From: Methylobacterium sp.
GTDB taxonomy: Bacteria > Pseudomonadota > Alphaproteobacteria > Rhizobiales > Beijerinckiaceae
Direction of reading: 5' to 3'
Assembly (NCBI RefSeq): GCF_019745455.1
Contig: NZ_JAIETD010000041.1
Coordinates: 1 to 64,000 of the forward strand
DNA length: 64,000 nucleotides
Shown here: in pieces, positions 39,514 through 48,349 of the stretch
Layout of the letters: every line of letters starts with the position of its first letter
Numbering within the stretch: position 1 is the stretch's first letter
Made by a program: the position numbers and the translations under genes
Notes under the pieces: generated by a model
Told to the model about the DNA's origin: nothing
The model's input: only the letters and a program-made list of their open reading frames with translations
The model's database searches: none

Positions 39514-40565
39514 GGCGAGAGGGGCGAGGCCCCCTCGCGGGCGAAGGCATCACGCTCGCGCAGCACCTCGATAAGGTCGAGGACGCGCACGACCTGTCCG
39601 GGGAAGTTCCACCAGGGCACCGTACGGGGCGCTTCCTCCGGCGGGCGTACCGCCTCGACGAGGAAGGCGACCTCCGGCAAGGCCGGTTCGGCGCAGATCC
39701 TCGCTTCGCTCAAGGGGAACAGCGCCCGCGCCATCAGGACGGCCTTGCGCCGGCCCGGTACCCTGGCGCGGCGGCCGATCGAATCGTGGCCAGCCCGTTC
39801 GAGATCGCGCCCGATCTCGGCATAGATAAGCCTCGCGGCACGGATCGCCGGGCGGCAGCCCGATGGCAATTCGGCGATGCCCGCCTCCGCCCGCTCATAG
39901 AGCGCGTCCGCCACGGCGAGGAGCCGGGCGACGAGGCCCTGGAGTTCCGGCGTGAGAACGGGATCGGCGAGGAACGCGTCGGGGTCGATGCCCGCCTCGC
40001 GCAGCCAGGCCAGCGGCAGGTAGAGGCGCCCGGCTCTCGCATCCTCGCCGACGTCGCGGGCGATGTTGGTGAGCTGCATGGCGAGGCCGAGGTCGCAGGC
40101 CCGCGCCAGGACGAGGCGGTCGCGCGCACCCATGATCAGCGTCATCATCGCGCCGACGCTCGCCGCGACCCTCGCCGCATAGGCGGTGAGGTCCGAGAGC
40201 GTCTCGTAGCGCCGGCCCTGCGCGTCCCAGGACAGGCCCTCGATCAGGGCGGCGGGAAGCGCCTGCGGGATCTCGAACTCGGCGACGATGTCGGCGAGGG
40301 CCCGGTCGGCGGCCGCATCGCGCGGACGGCCGGAATAGGCGAGCGAGAGCCGCTCGGAGAGCCGGGCTACGGCGGCGGCGCGGTTCTGCTGCGCCGTCTC
40401 GTCCACGGCGTCGTCGGAGAGGCGGCAGAAGGCGTAGAGCCCGTAGGCCGGGCGCCTGACGCTGGCGGGAAGCAAGGCCGAGGCGGCGAAGAAGCTGCGG
40501 GAGCCGGTGCGGATCGCCGCGCGGCAGGCGGCATGGTCGGCGGCCCCGGCATGGGACCGCGTCAT
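39510..40565 (-). CDS. crtB: Phytoene synthase
   Basis: Condenses two geranylgeranyl diphosphates to phytoene, the first carotenoid step. The two Asp-rich Mg sites are visible (LYAFCRLSDDAVDE and TNIARDVGEDARAGRLYLP), along with ARGEMTAYAARVAASVGAMM-type helices (here YAARVAASVGAMMTLIMGA). 351 aa is normal. The start at 40565 is preferred as an earlier in-frame ATG runs into crtI. It is 10 bases downstream of crtI, in the same operon. Confidence 0.93.
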   Translation of the reverse strand: MTRSHAGAADHAACRAAIRTGSRSFFAASALLPASVRRPAYGLYAFCRLSDDAVDETAQQNRAAAVARLSERLSLAYSGRPRDAAADRALADIVAEFEIPQALPAALIEGLSWDAQGRRYETLSDLTAYAARVAASVGAMMTLIMGARDRLVLARACDLGLAMQLTNIARDVGEDARAGRLYLPLAWLREAGIDPDAFLADPVLTPELQGLVARLLAVADALYERAEAGIAELPSGCRPAIRAARLIYAEIGRDLERAGHDSIGRRARVPGRRKAVLMARALFPLSEARICAEPALPEVAFLVEAVRPPEEAPRTVPWWNFPGQVVRVLDLIEVLRERDAFAREGASPLSP

Positions 40566-40575
40566 CGAACCACCA

Positions 40576-42102
40576 TCAAGCGAAGACACGAGCATCCGGC
40601 ACCACGGAATCGAGGACTCTGGCAGAGGAGAGGACGCCAGGCAGGCCCGCACCCGGATGGGTGCCGGCGCCGACGAGATAGAGGTTGGCGACATCTTCCG
40701 ACGCGTTGTGCGGCCGGAACCATGCCGATTGCGTCAGCACCGGTTCGAGGCCGAAACCGGAGCCGCGGATGCTGAGGAAGTCGGTGGCGAAATCCTGGGG
40801 CGTCGTCACCTTGGAGGTCACCAGGGCCTCCGACAGGCCGGGCAGCAGGGTCGCTTCGAGATGGCGTTCGATGGCCTGGCGGTAGGGCTCCGCCTCGACG
40901 CTCCAATCTTGGCCACCATCGAGGTTCGGCACCGGCGAGAGCACGTAGAACGCGTCGCATCCGGGCGGCGCGAGCAGCGGGTCGGTGGCGGTCGGCCGAT
41001 GCAGGTAGAGGCTGAAATCCTTCGCCAGATGCTTTTTTCGAAAGATGTCGTCGATCAGCCCGCGATAGCGCGGCCCCATCATGATGGTGTGGTGGGCGAC
41101 GTCCCCGTATTTCCGGTTGGTCCCGAAATACCAGACGAACAGGCCCATGGAGGAATGGGCCTTCTTCAACTTCGACTCGCTCCAGCGCCGACGGCCGGGC
41201 GGTAGCAGGTGCTTGTAGGTGAAGGCGGAATCGGCGTTGGAGACCACGATGTCGGCGTCGATCCGCTCGCCGCCGGTGAGGGTCACGCCGCGGGCCTTGC
41301 CCGCCTCCACCCGGATCTGCGCCACGTCGGCCCCGCAGCGCAGGGCGCCGCCCTGCCCTTTGATGAGGCCGACGAGGCCGTCCACCAGCCGGCCGGTGCC
41401 GCCCAGCGCGAAATGGACGCCCCATCGCCGTTCGAGATGGGCAATCAGGCAGTAGATCGCGCTCGCCCGGAACGGGCTGCCGCCGATGAGGAGCGGGTGG
41501 AAACTGAAGATCGTGCGCAGGCGCTCGTCGCGGATGTAGCTGGCCACCACGTCGTAGACGCTGCGATGGCCCTGCAGGCGCAGGAGCGCCGGGGCGATCC
41601 GCAGCATGTCGGTGACCTTTCCGAAGGGCACGTGGCCGAGCTGCTCGAAGCCGAGCTCGCAGATCTCGCGGCTGCGCTCCATGAAGCGCTCATAGCCGGC
41701 GACATCCTCGGGTGAGAACCGCGCCACCTCGGCCCGCATCGCCGCCTTGTCGCCGCTATAGTCGAAGGTGGCGCCGTCCTCGAAGCGGATGCGGTAGAAG
41801 GGCAGCATCGGCGCCAAGGTGACGTCGTCCTCCATCCGCCGGCCGCAGAGCGTCCAGAGCTCCTCGAACAGGAACGGCGCGGTGACGATGGTCGGGCCGG
41901 CATCGAAGGTGAAGCCGTCCTGCCGGTGGACGCGTGCCCGGCCGCCTGTCTGATCGAGGCGCTCCAGCACCGTCACGCGGTAGCCCCGGCTTCCGAGGCG
42001 GATGGCGGCGGCGAGCCCGCCGAACCCGCTGCCGATCACCACGGCATGGGGCTTGGTCCGGGGCGACGTCTGGGCGGAGGGCATGTCGGCGAGTGTCAAC
42101 AT
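40576..42102 (-). CDS. crtI: Phytoene desaturase
   Basis: FAD-dependent enzyme (508 aa) desaturating phytoene toward neurosporene or lycopene. Seen: the dinucleotide motif VVIGSGFGGLAAAIRLGSRGYRVTVLERLDQTGGRA, the substrate-cap part RDVVASYIRDERLRT-like region, and the C-terminal NLYLVGAGTHPGAGLPGVLSSARVL. The start is uncertain: ATG 42102 lies inside a PpsR-type site and has no ribosome binding site; an in-frame ATG at 42084 (MPSAQTSPRT) is the alternative. First gene of a crtI-crtB pair, 73 bases after bchO. Confidence 0.94.
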   Translation of the reverse strand: MLTLADMPSAQTSPRTKPHAVVIGSGFGGLAAAIRLGSRGYRVTVLERLDQTGGRARVHRQDGFTFDAGPTIVTAPFLFEELWTLCGRRMEDDVTLAPMLPFYRIRFEDGATFDYSGDKAAMRAEVARFSPEDVAGYERFMERSREICELGFEQLGHVPFGKVTDMLRIAPALLRLQGHRSVYDVVASYIRDERLRTIFSFHPLLIGGSPFRASAIYCLIAHLERRWGVHFALGGTGRLVDGLVGLIKGQGGALRCGADVAQIRVEAGKARGVTLTGGERIDADIVVSNADSAFTYKHLLPPGRRRWSESKLKKAHSSMGLFVWYFGTNRKYGDVAHHTIMMGPRYRGLIDDIFRKKHLAKDFSLYLHRPTATDPLLAPPGCDAFYVLSPVPNLDGGQDWSVEAEPYRQAIERHLEATLLPGLSEALVTSKVTTPQDFATDFLSIRGSGFGLEPVLTQSAWFRPHNASEDVANLYLVGAGTHPGAGLPGVLSSARVLDSVVPDARVFA

Positions 42103-42111
42103 AAGCTGACA
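42094..42111. promoter_or_regulatory. PpsR/CrtJ-type site upstream of and over the crtI start
   Basis: TGTCAACATAAGCTGACA fits the TGT-N12-ACA consensus of PpsR/CrtJ exactly. The annotated crtI ATG (42102-42100) lies within it. Read on the minus strand, TTGACA near 42123 and TATGTT near 42103 look like a -35/-10 pair with 15 bases between, which would put the site on the -10 region. Repression of carotenoid genes in light or oxygen would follow. Confidence 0.7.
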
Positions 42112-42123
42112 CTATCAGTGTCA
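42107..42123. repeat. 17-base inverted repeat at the crtI promoter
   Basis: TGACACT-ATC-AGTGTCA is a perfect 7-bp inverted repeat overlapping the end of the PpsR-type site. It may be a second half-operator or simply part of the same regulator's binding region. Confidence 0.55.
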
Positions 42124-42175
42124 AATTCCCTGGCGCAAGGGGTGTTTTCGACCGAAAGGCCGATGTGATCACCGC

Positions 42176-43087
42176 CTACTGAAGATCTGCCGGGTCATGC
42201 ACTGAAAGGACCCCTGCCCCTCGCGCCGCATTCACGATGACGCCCGCAACCATGTCCGGCGCCTCTTCGTGGGCGAGATGGCCGAGGTTGCGCAGCAGCT
42301 CCACCTTGGCGCCGGGAATGCGCTTCTGCACGCTGAAGGCGGTCTCGGGCGCGATCGCCTTGTCGGTCCCGCCAACGATGAGCAGCGTCGGCACCGCGAG
42401 GCGCGGCAGGTCGCGGTCGAGGGCGGCGAGGTTCCAGTTCGCCATCATGCCGAGCGCCCCCGCCACATGGCCGGGAAACCGGAACAGGCGGCGGTAGAGG
42501 TCGAGGCCCTGAGCGTCGAGGCGCGAGCCGGTGCCGCGGATCAGGCGCTCCACCGCCGGCTGGTCGGCGCTCCATGCGAAGATGCGCGGCGTGACCGGGT
42601 TGAGGAACAGCATCCGCGCCAGACTCGGGAACAGCACCGAGGCGAGGCCCGGGAACGGGGCCAAGGCGCCGTTCAGGGCGACGAGGAGGCGCGGGGCCGA
42701 ACGGCCGTCGAGGCACATCCGCGCCAGGATCGCTGCCCCCGCCGAATGCCCGACCATGATGGCCGGGGCGACGCCGAGCGCGTCGAGAAGGCTCCCGAGC
42801 GCAGCGGCCATGCCAGGCAGCGAGAGCCGGCCGGACGGCAGCGGATCGGTGAAGCCGTGGCCCGGCAAGTCGAGGGCGAGGACGTGGAAGTCCTTGGCCA
42901 GCAGCGGCGCCAGGGCACGCCAGGAATGGGTCGCCGCGCCCGTGCCGTGGACGAGGAGGAGGGTCGGTGCCTGCTCAGGCCCCATCTCCTGAATGTGCCA
43001 GCGCAGGCCGGCCGCCTCGACGAAACGGCTGGCGCTGCGGTTCGGCCAGTCGCCGCCGTCCCGCTCCCAGTTCGGGCGATCGCTCAT
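42176..43087 (-). CDS. bchO: Mg-chelatase-associated alpha/beta hydrolase BchO
   Basis: Alpha/beta hydrolase-fold protein found with bchD and bchI, 303 aa, of uncertain exact role in the Mg-chelatase step. Seen: the oxyanion-loop LLLVHGTGAATHSW, the nucleophile elbow MVGHSAGAAI, and the final His in LGHLAHEEAP. It overlaps bchD by an ATGA tetramer, so translation is coupled. The start at 43087 (MSDRPNWERDGGDWPNR) is the known BchO N terminus. Confidence 0.92.
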   Translation of the reverse strand: MSDRPNWERDGGDWPNRSASRFVEAAGLRWHIQEMGPEQAPTLLLVHGTGAATHSWRALAPLLAKDFHVLALDLPGHGFTDPLPSGRLSLPGMAAALGSLLDALGVAPAIMVGHSAGAAILARMCLDGRSAPRLLVALNGALAPFPGLASVLFPSLARMLFLNPVTPRIFAWSADQPAVERLIRGTGSRLDAQGLDLYRRLFRFPGHVAGALGMMANWNLAALDRDLPRLAVPTLLIVGGTDKAIAPETAFSVQKRIPGAKVELLRNLGHLAHEEAPDMVAGVIVNAARGAGVLSVHDPADLQ

Positions 43088-44943
43088 CGCGCCTCCTCGC
43101 CGAGGGCCTTGACGGCGCCGCTGACCTGCCCGGCATCGGCATAGGGCAGGGCGAGGTAGCGGGCATCCATGGCAGCGGCGAGGCGCCGGGCGGATTCCTG
43201 CGGCCGAGCCGAAGTGTCGATGAAGATCGCCCGAATGCCGGTGGCGCGGAAGGCGGCGGCGGCGCCCAGCGCATCGGCCCCGGCCTTGGCACGGCCCGGC
43301 TCGCCCGAGCGCGCGATATTGGCGCGCCCATCGGTGAGCATCACCAGGACCGGCGTTCCCCCACCGCGCCGGACGCTCAAGGCCACCTGCGTCGCGACGT
43401 CGAGGCCGCTGGCCAGCGGCGTGCCGCCTCCGCCCGGCAGCGCGGAGAGGCCGCGTTTCGCCCGGACCAGCGAGCGGGTCGGGGGCAGAACGAGCTCGGC
43501 CCCGCTCCCGCGGAAAGCGACGAGGGCGACCTTGTCGCGGCGGATATAGGCCTCGGCGAGCAGGAGCTCGACGGCGCCCTTGGCCTCGGCCAGCCGTTCG
43601 AGGGTGGCCGAGCCGGAGGCGTCGACGGCGAAGATCGTGGTCGTCTCGGTGCGCAGCTTGAACCGGGTGAGGCGGATATCCTCGGGCCGCACCTTGATGC
43701 GCCGCCCCTCGCCGTCCTGGCGTCTGAGACGCTGCCACGGAGCGGCGGCGCGCAGGGTCTCGACGAGGGCGAGGCGGCCGCTGCGGGGATCGCCGGGGCG
43801 CGAGCCCGCCGGACGTCCGCTTCGCGCGGACGCCGCGGCGGCACCGATGCGGCCGGCCTTGGGGGCACGCGGGCGCGGGCCGCCCATGAGCTGCGCCAAC
43901 AGGCCGGCGGGGATCGCGGCGCGCGCCGCCTCGACCACCCGCTCGTCGAGGGCCGTGGTGGTCTGGTTGTCGCTGTCGGCCGAAGCCTCGCCGTCGGCTG
44001 GATCCGGGCCGGATTTCTCTGCGGGCTCCTCCGGCGGCTGTTCGGCGTCCTCTGGCGATGGAGGCAGGCGCGTGGCGCGCGGCGCCAGGACGAGGCGAGC
44101 CGCCTCGATCGTGTCGGCCTCCACCGGCGCGTCCCTGCCCCCGAGCCGCCCGGCGATCCGGGCGACGCGGGCGGCCAGCAGCGGCCCACGCAGGGACATC
44201 ACGCCGAGCGCGGCGGCCACTTGGCACAGGGCGGCGACGGCGTCCTCGCCGGACCCTTCTCCCGTCCCTTCCGCCCTCATCCCGAGGTGCCGTATCGAAG
44301 CGGAGGCGTCGAGGGAGCGCATCGGGCCCTGGAGCCCTCCTTCGAGGCCCGCTGACGCGGGCACCTCGGGATGAGGTGGCGATCGGGACAAATGTGCCGG
44401 ACTGCTAGCCCTGTCGGAAGAGTGGACGTGAGTATCCCGCCAGCTCACCGCCGTGAGATCGATCCGGAACGCCAGCCGTTCCGCCAGCACCTCCGGCGCC
44501 CGCTCGTCCTCGCCGATGCCTTCGTCGAGAAGGATGAGCCCGAATCGGGCGGCGCGGGTTTCGGCGAGGCCTTCGCGCTCCACCCGCACGGTTCCGGTAT
44601 CGAGGGCGGCGGCGAGGCGCGCGGCGGTGCCGGCGGGCAGGCGCTCGGCCATGGGAACGACGACCAGGCCGCCATCGGCCTCGGCGAGCAACCCGCGCTG
44701 CGATACCGGTCGGCCGGCGCTCAGGGTCGCGGCGAGGTCGAGCCCGCCGATCAGCCGGTCGTCGGCGATGCCGCCGGGCAGTTTTCGCCATGGCGCGTCG
44801 CGAGGAAAGGCGTCGCGCAGGGTTTGGAGCCAGGCATCCCGCACGGGCCCCGCTCCCGCCCGAACCAGCACGCCGCCGCAGCCATGGGGATCTTCCGCGA
44901 CGAGGCGGGCGACGCGCAGGGCGTCGTGCCAGGGATCGCTCAT
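43084..44943 (-). CDS. bchD: Mg-chelatase subunit D
   Basis: ATPase-partner subunit of Mg-chelatase, which inserts Mg into protoporphyrin IX together with BchI and BchH. Order seen: degenerate N-terminal AAA+ module (residues 1-170), a spacer, an acidic/proline-rich linker (about 290-345), and a C-terminal von Willebrand A domain with the MIDAS motif FAVDASGSATLERLAEAKGAVELLL and VMLTDGRANI. Residues about 190-223 are encoded by a palindromic repeat (44275-44376); elsewhere in the family this spacer is different and shorter. At 619 aa it is longer than most BchD proteins. Confidence 0.95.
   Translation of the reverse strand: MSDPWHDALRVARLVAEDPHGCGGVLVRAGAGPVRDAWLQTLRDAFPRDAPWRKLPGGIADDRLIGGLDLAATLSAGRPVSQRGLLAEADGGLVVVPMAERLPAGTAARLAAALDTGTVRVEREGLAETRAARFGLILLDEGIGEDERAPEVLAERLAFRIDLTAVSWRDTHVHSSDRASSPAHLSRSPPHPEVPASAGLEGGLQGPMRSLDASASIRHLGMRAEGTGEGSGEDAVAALCQVAAALGVMSLRGPLLAARVARIAGRLGGRDAPVEADTIEAARLVLAPRATRLPPSPEDAEQPPEEPAEKSGPDPADGEASADSDNQTTTALDERVVEAARAAIPAGLLAQLMGGPRPRAPKAGRIGAAAASARSGRPAGSRPGDPRSGRLALVETLRAAAPWQRLRRQDGEGRRIKVRPEDIRLTRFKLRTETTTIFAVDASGSATLERLAEAKGAVELLLAEAYIRRDKVALVAFRGSGAELVLPPTRSLVRAKRGLSALPGGGGTPLASGLDVATQVALSVRRGGGTPVLVMLTDGRANIARSGEPGRAKAGADALGAAAAFRATGIRAIFIDTSARPQESARRLAAAMDARYLALPYADAGQVSGAVKALGEEAR
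44275..44376. repeat. Palindromic repeat element inside bchD
   Basis: A 102-base (34-codon) element bounded by a perfect 16-bp inverted repeat, CCTCATCCCGAGGTGC at 44275-44290 and its complement at 44361-44376. The inner part forms further stems (GCATCGGGCCC, GGGCCT-type). It keeps the bchD frame open and encodes HPEVPASAGLEGGLQGPM and the following ASIRHLGMR. Elements of this shape are usually intergenic in Methylobacteriaceae. Its length is a multiple of three, which allows the in-frame insertion. Confidence 0.85.
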
Positions 44944-44959
44944 CGAGGAGCCGTCCCCC

Positions 44960-46030
44960 TCACGGCCCGAACACCTCGGCGACAGCCTTCGCCACCCGCG
45001 CGGTCGAGCCCGATTCGTCGAGGGGGTTGCGGCGCAGGCGGTGCCTCAAGGCGGAGGGCGCGATGCGGGTGAGATGGTCGATCCCCACCGTCCCGGCGCC
45101 CTCGAAGGCCGCGAGCGCGCGGGCCGTGCGCATCAGGGTGAGCTCGCCGCGCAACCCGTCGGTTCCCAGCGTGAGGCAGAGGCGGGCGGCCGCCTCCAGG
45201 GTCTCGTCCGGGACGGTGAGGGTGGCCAGGCGCGTACGGGCGGCGGTGAGCTGCTTGCGGATGGCGCCGTCCGCCTTCTCGTAGGCGGCGCAGAACCCGG
45301 CCGGGTCGCGCTCGTAGGCATCGCGGCGGCGCACGACGTCGATGCGGGTCGGGAGATCGGTCGGCGTCGTCACCTCGACGGCGAGGCCGAAGCGGTCGAG
45401 GAGCTGGGGCCGCAGTTCCCCCTCCTCCGGGTTGCCGGAGCCGACGAGGACGAAGCGGGCGGGATGGCGCACGCTCAATCCCTCGCGCTCGACGGTATTG
45501 ATTCCCGAAGCCGCCACGTCGAGGAGCAGGTCGACGAGGTGGTCGTCGAGGAGGTTGACCTCGTCGATATAGAGAAAGCCGCGATTGGCCCGCGCCAGCA
45601 GCCCGGGCTCGAACGCCTTCTCGCCGAGCGTCAGGGCGCGCTCGAGGTCGAGGGCGCCGACGACCCGGTCCTCGGTGGCGCCGAGCGGCAGGTCGATGAC
45701 GGGGACGGGGACGAGGTGCGAGACGCGCTTGCCCGCTGCCATCGCACAATGGGGACAGCCCTCCGCCGGCTTGGCGGGATCGCAGGAATAGGGGCAGCCG
45801 ACCACCGCCTTCATCTTCGGCAGCAGGGCAGCCAGCCCTCGGATCGCGGTGGATTTGCCGGTGCCGCGGTCGCCGAACACCAGGACGCCGCCGACGGATG
45901 GGTCGACGGCGGCGATCAGCAGCGCGCGGCGCATCTCGTCCTGTCCGACGATGGCCGAGAAGGGGAAGGTGGTCACGCTGATGCGAATGCTCTTGAACGG
46001 GTCGGGGATGCCGGGCGGCCGCCTCTGCAT
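44960..46030 (-). CDS. bchI: Mg-chelatase subunit I
   Basis: AAA+ ATPase of Mg-chelatase, 356 aa. Walker A VFGDRGTGKSTAIR, the CPYSCDPAKPAEGCPHC insert, Walker B GFLYIDEVNLLDDHLVDLLLDVAASG, sensor 1 LVGSGNPEEGELRPQLLDRFGL. It follows hemA after 142 bases occupied by a dispersed repeat and precedes bchD by 16 bases. The ribosome binding site (GGGGAGAAGG) of ATG 46030 is made by that repeat. Confidence 0.97.
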   Translation of the reverse strand: MQRRPPGIPDPFKSIRISVTTFPFSAIVGQDEMRRALLIAAVDPSVGGVLVFGDRGTGKSTAIRGLAALLPKMKAVVGCPYSCDPAKPAEGCPHCAMAAGKRVSHLVPVPVIDLPLGATEDRVVGALDLERALTLGEKAFEPGLLARANRGFLYIDEVNLLDDHLVDLLLDVAASGINTVEREGLSVRHPARFVLVGSGNPEEGELRPQLLDRFGLAVEVTTPTDLPTRIDVVRRRDAYERDPAGFCAAYEKADGAIRKQLTAARTRLATLTVPDETLEAAARLCLTLGTDGLRGELTLMRTARALAAFEGAGTVGIDHLTRIAPSALRHRLRRNPLDESGSTARVAKAVAEVFGP

Positions 46031-46032
46031 AG

Positions 46033-46167
46033 CCTTCTCCCCTCCGCGGGAGAAGGTGGCCCGCGAAGCGGGTCGGATGAGGGGAGCACTGCCTTCTTCG
46101 GAGCGGTCGCGATCCCCTCTCCCGCCTCGCATCCGCGAGGCACCCTCCCCCGCAGAGGGGGGAGGGT
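46033..46167. repeat. Dispersed composite repeat, copy B
   Basis: About 135 bases with the same block order as copy A at 39244-39374: GGCCCGCG-x-AGCGGGTCGG stem, CCCCTCTCCCGCCT and CCCGCAGAGGGGGGAGGGT. It fills the whole spacer between hemA and bchI. Its minus strand carries the purine-rich run that serves as the bchI ribosome binding site, and its hairpins could also slow or stop readthrough from hemA. Confidence 0.85.
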
Positions 46168-46172
46168 TCTGA

Positions 46173-47390
46173 TCATTCCGCCGCCGCGCGCTGCACGCCC
46201 ATCCGGCCCCAGATCGCCGAGAGCGCGCCCACGAGGTGCTCGATATCGGCGTCGCTGTGCAGCGGAGATGGGGTGATGCGCAGGCGCTCGGTGCCGCGCG
46301 GAACCGTCGGATAGTTGATCGGCTGGACGTAGATGCCGAACTCGTCGAGCAGCGTGTCGGAGATCGCCTTGCACAGCACGGGATCGCCGACCATCACCGG
46401 CACGATGTGGCTGTCGTTCGGCAGGTAGGGGATGTCGGCTGCGTCGAGGCGTGCCCTCACCTGCGCGACCCGCTCCTGATGCCGGGCGCGCTCGGTGCCG
46501 CTCTGCTTGAGGTGGCGGATGCTTGCCGCGGCACCGGCAGCCACGGCCGGGGGCAGCGAGGTCGTGAAGATGAAGCCCGAGGCGAAGCTGCGGACGAAGT
46601 CGCAGAGCTTGGTCGAACCCGTGATGTAGCCGCCATGGACGGCGAAAGCCTTGCCGAGGGTGCCCTCGATGACGTCGAGACGGTGGGCGAGGCCCTCGCG
46701 TTCGGAGATGCCGCCGCCGCGTGTCCCGTAGAGGCCGACCGCATGGACCTCGTCGAGATAGGTGAGCGCGCCGTGCGCTTCCGCCACGTCGCAGATCTCG
46801 GCGATGGGGGCGATGTCGCCATCCATCGAGTAGACCGATTCGAAGGCGACGAGCTTCGGCCGTGACGGATCGATCAGGCGGAGCTTGCGGTCGAGATCCT
46901 CCGGGTCGTTGTGGCGGAAGATGTGGCGCTCGGCCCTGGAGGCCTTGATGCCCTCGATCATCGAGGCATGATTGCCCTCGTCCGAGAGCACGACGCAGCC
47001 GGGGAGCTTGCCCGCGAGGGTGCCGAGCGCCGCCCAGTTCGAGACGTAGCCCGAGGTGAAAAGGAGCGCCGCCTCCTTGCGGTGGAGGTCGGCGAGCTCC
47101 TGCTCGAGCAGCACGTGGTAATGGTTGGTGCCCGAGATGTTGCGGGTGCCGCCTGCCCCGGCGCCGCAGCGGTCGAGCGCCTCGTGCATGGCGCCGAGCA
47201 CCACCGGGTTCTGGCCCATGCCGAGATAGTCGTTGGAGCACCAGACGGTGACGGGACGCTCGCCACCTGGGGCGTGATGGGTCGCGTGAGGGAACCGGCC
47301 ATTGTGACGTTCGAGATCGGTGAAGACCCGGTAGCGGCCCTCGCGGTGCAGGCCATCCAGTGCGTCACCGAAGAATGTCTCGTAGTTCAT
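46173..47390 (-). CDS. hemA: 5-aminolevulinate synthase
   Basis: Condenses glycine and succinyl-CoA to 5-aminolevulinate (Shemin pathway), supplying the tetrapyrrole for bacteriochlorophyll and haem. PLP enzyme of 405 aa: [45 protein letters not shown], and the PLP lysine in [14 protein letters not shown]. It belongs to the class found within photosynthesis clusters. A PpsR-type site lies about 35 bases upstream of the start, and a GGGAAGGGA ribosome binding site precedes ATG 47390. Confidence 0.96.
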   Translation of the reverse strand: MNYETFFGDALDGLHREGRYRVFTDLERHNGRFPHATHHAPGGERPVTVWCSNDYLGMGQNPVVLGAMHEALDRCGAGAGGTRNISGTNHYHVLLEQELADLHRKEAALLFTSGYVSNWAALGTLAGKLPGCVVLSDEGNHASMIEGIKASRAERHIFRHNDPEDLDRKLRLIDPSRPKLVAFESVYSMDGDIAPIAEICDVAEAHGALTYLDEVHAVGLYGTRGGGISEREGLAHRLDVIEGTLGKAFAVHGGYITGSTKLCDFVRSFASGFIFTTSLPPAVAAGAAASIRHLKQSGTERARHQERVAQVRARLDAADIPYLPNDSHIVPVMVGDPVLCKAISDTLLDEFGIYVQPINYPTVPRGTERLRITPSPLHSDADIEHLVGALSAIWGRMGVQRAAAE

Positions 47391-47421
47391 GGCATTCCCT
47401 TCCCCACCGAGCGGCTGTTTG

Positions 47422-47439
47422 TGTCAACCTAGCTTGACG
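47422..47439. promoter_or_regulatory. PpsR/CrtJ-type site upstream of hemA
   Basis: TGTCAACCTAGCTTGACG fits TGT-N12-ACG, one base from the PpsR consensus, and closely matches the site in front of crtI. The neighbouring bases (TTCGATGACAATAATTCC) also resemble those at crtI. The 145-base spacer between puhE and hemA suggests a separate promoter. Confidence 0.6.
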
Positions 47440-47535
47440 CTATTCGATGACAATAATTCCAGAACTCGATTTTGCCAGCACTTTTTTGCCCGACCTGAAA
47501 AAGGCCTGCGGGCGCGGTGCACAAGCGGCGAAATT

Positions 47536-48348
47536 CTACGGGACGTCGCGGGAGGCGAGGGGAGCGGCCTCGGAGGACGACGGCGTCGCCTTGGCAGCCG
47601 GAAGGCTCCAGTTCCACAGGGCAGCGGCCGGCAGCGGCAGCATGAGGAACCAATGCTCCAGGGTGGCGAGCGCCACCATCGTGGTCAGGATGGTGAGGCC
47701 CACGACCTCGTGCGGCATGGCGAGGTCATCCAGGGCGGCGATCCCGATCGCTACGGTGAGCGCCGTACCGACGCTCACGGACACCGGGAACAGCAGATTC
47801 ATCGGCTTACGTGTCAGGAAGCAGGACAGGTAACTCAGGTGCGCCGGCAGGAATTCGGCGTTGAGGTTGCGGACCCCAAGGAACATGTTGAGCCGCGCCG
47901 AGAGGTTCATCCCCCACAGGACGAGGTAGGTCCAGAGCGCGAATCGGTTGGGCTCGTCCCAGGTCATGCCCAGGATCGCGAGCGCCCCGGCGACGATCGC
48001 TGCCTCGTGCCACAGGCTCGTGGCCGCCGCCGCCCGGAACTTGGCAAAGCCCCGCGTGCCCGGCGGGCATCCGGTGGTGCGCGGGCCGGAGACGAAGCCC
48101 ATATAGTAGCTCATCTCCTGCCAGCCCCAGACCAGCAGCGCGCCGGTGAAGGCGATGTAGGCCCCGGTCTCGCTCGCGTCGGATGCGCTCTTGGCGATGG
48201 CCCAGATGGCCCCGGCGAGCACCACGGTCGCCGCCGCCATGCTCCACGGGTGGGTATGCCGCGGCTTGAGGTCGAGGAGCAGGATCAGGCCGGTGGAGAA
48301 CCACCAGACCACGATCGCGTAGAGCGCCGGGACCGCATAGGCGCCCAC
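47536..48348 (-). CDS. puhE: Photosynthetic complex assembly protein PuhE
   Basis: Membrane protein (DUF3623) of 270 aa with about seven helices, involved in assembly or pigment level of the photosynthetic apparatus. Recognised from WWFSTGLILLLDLKPRHTHPWSM, LLVWGWQEMSYYMGFVSGP, NMFLGVRNLNAEFLPAHLSYL and KPMNLLFPVSVSVGT. The C terminus is a short low-complexity tail. Its start is 1 base after the acsF stop, so the two are cotranscribed. Confidence 0.92.
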   Translation of the reverse strand: MGAYAVPALYAIVVWWFSTGLILLLDLKPRHTHPWSMAAATVVLAGAIWAIAKSASDASETGAYIAFTGALLVWGWQEMSYYMGFVSGPRTTGCPPGTRGFAKFRAAAATSLWHEAAIVAGALAILGMTWDEPNRFALWTYLVLWGMNLSARLNMFLGVRNLNAEFLPAHLSYLSCFLTRKPMNLLFPVSVSVGTALTVAIGIAALDDLAMPHEVVGLTILTTMVALATLEHWFLMLPLPAAALWNWSLPAAKATPSSSEAAPLASRDVP

Positions 48349-48349
48349 G

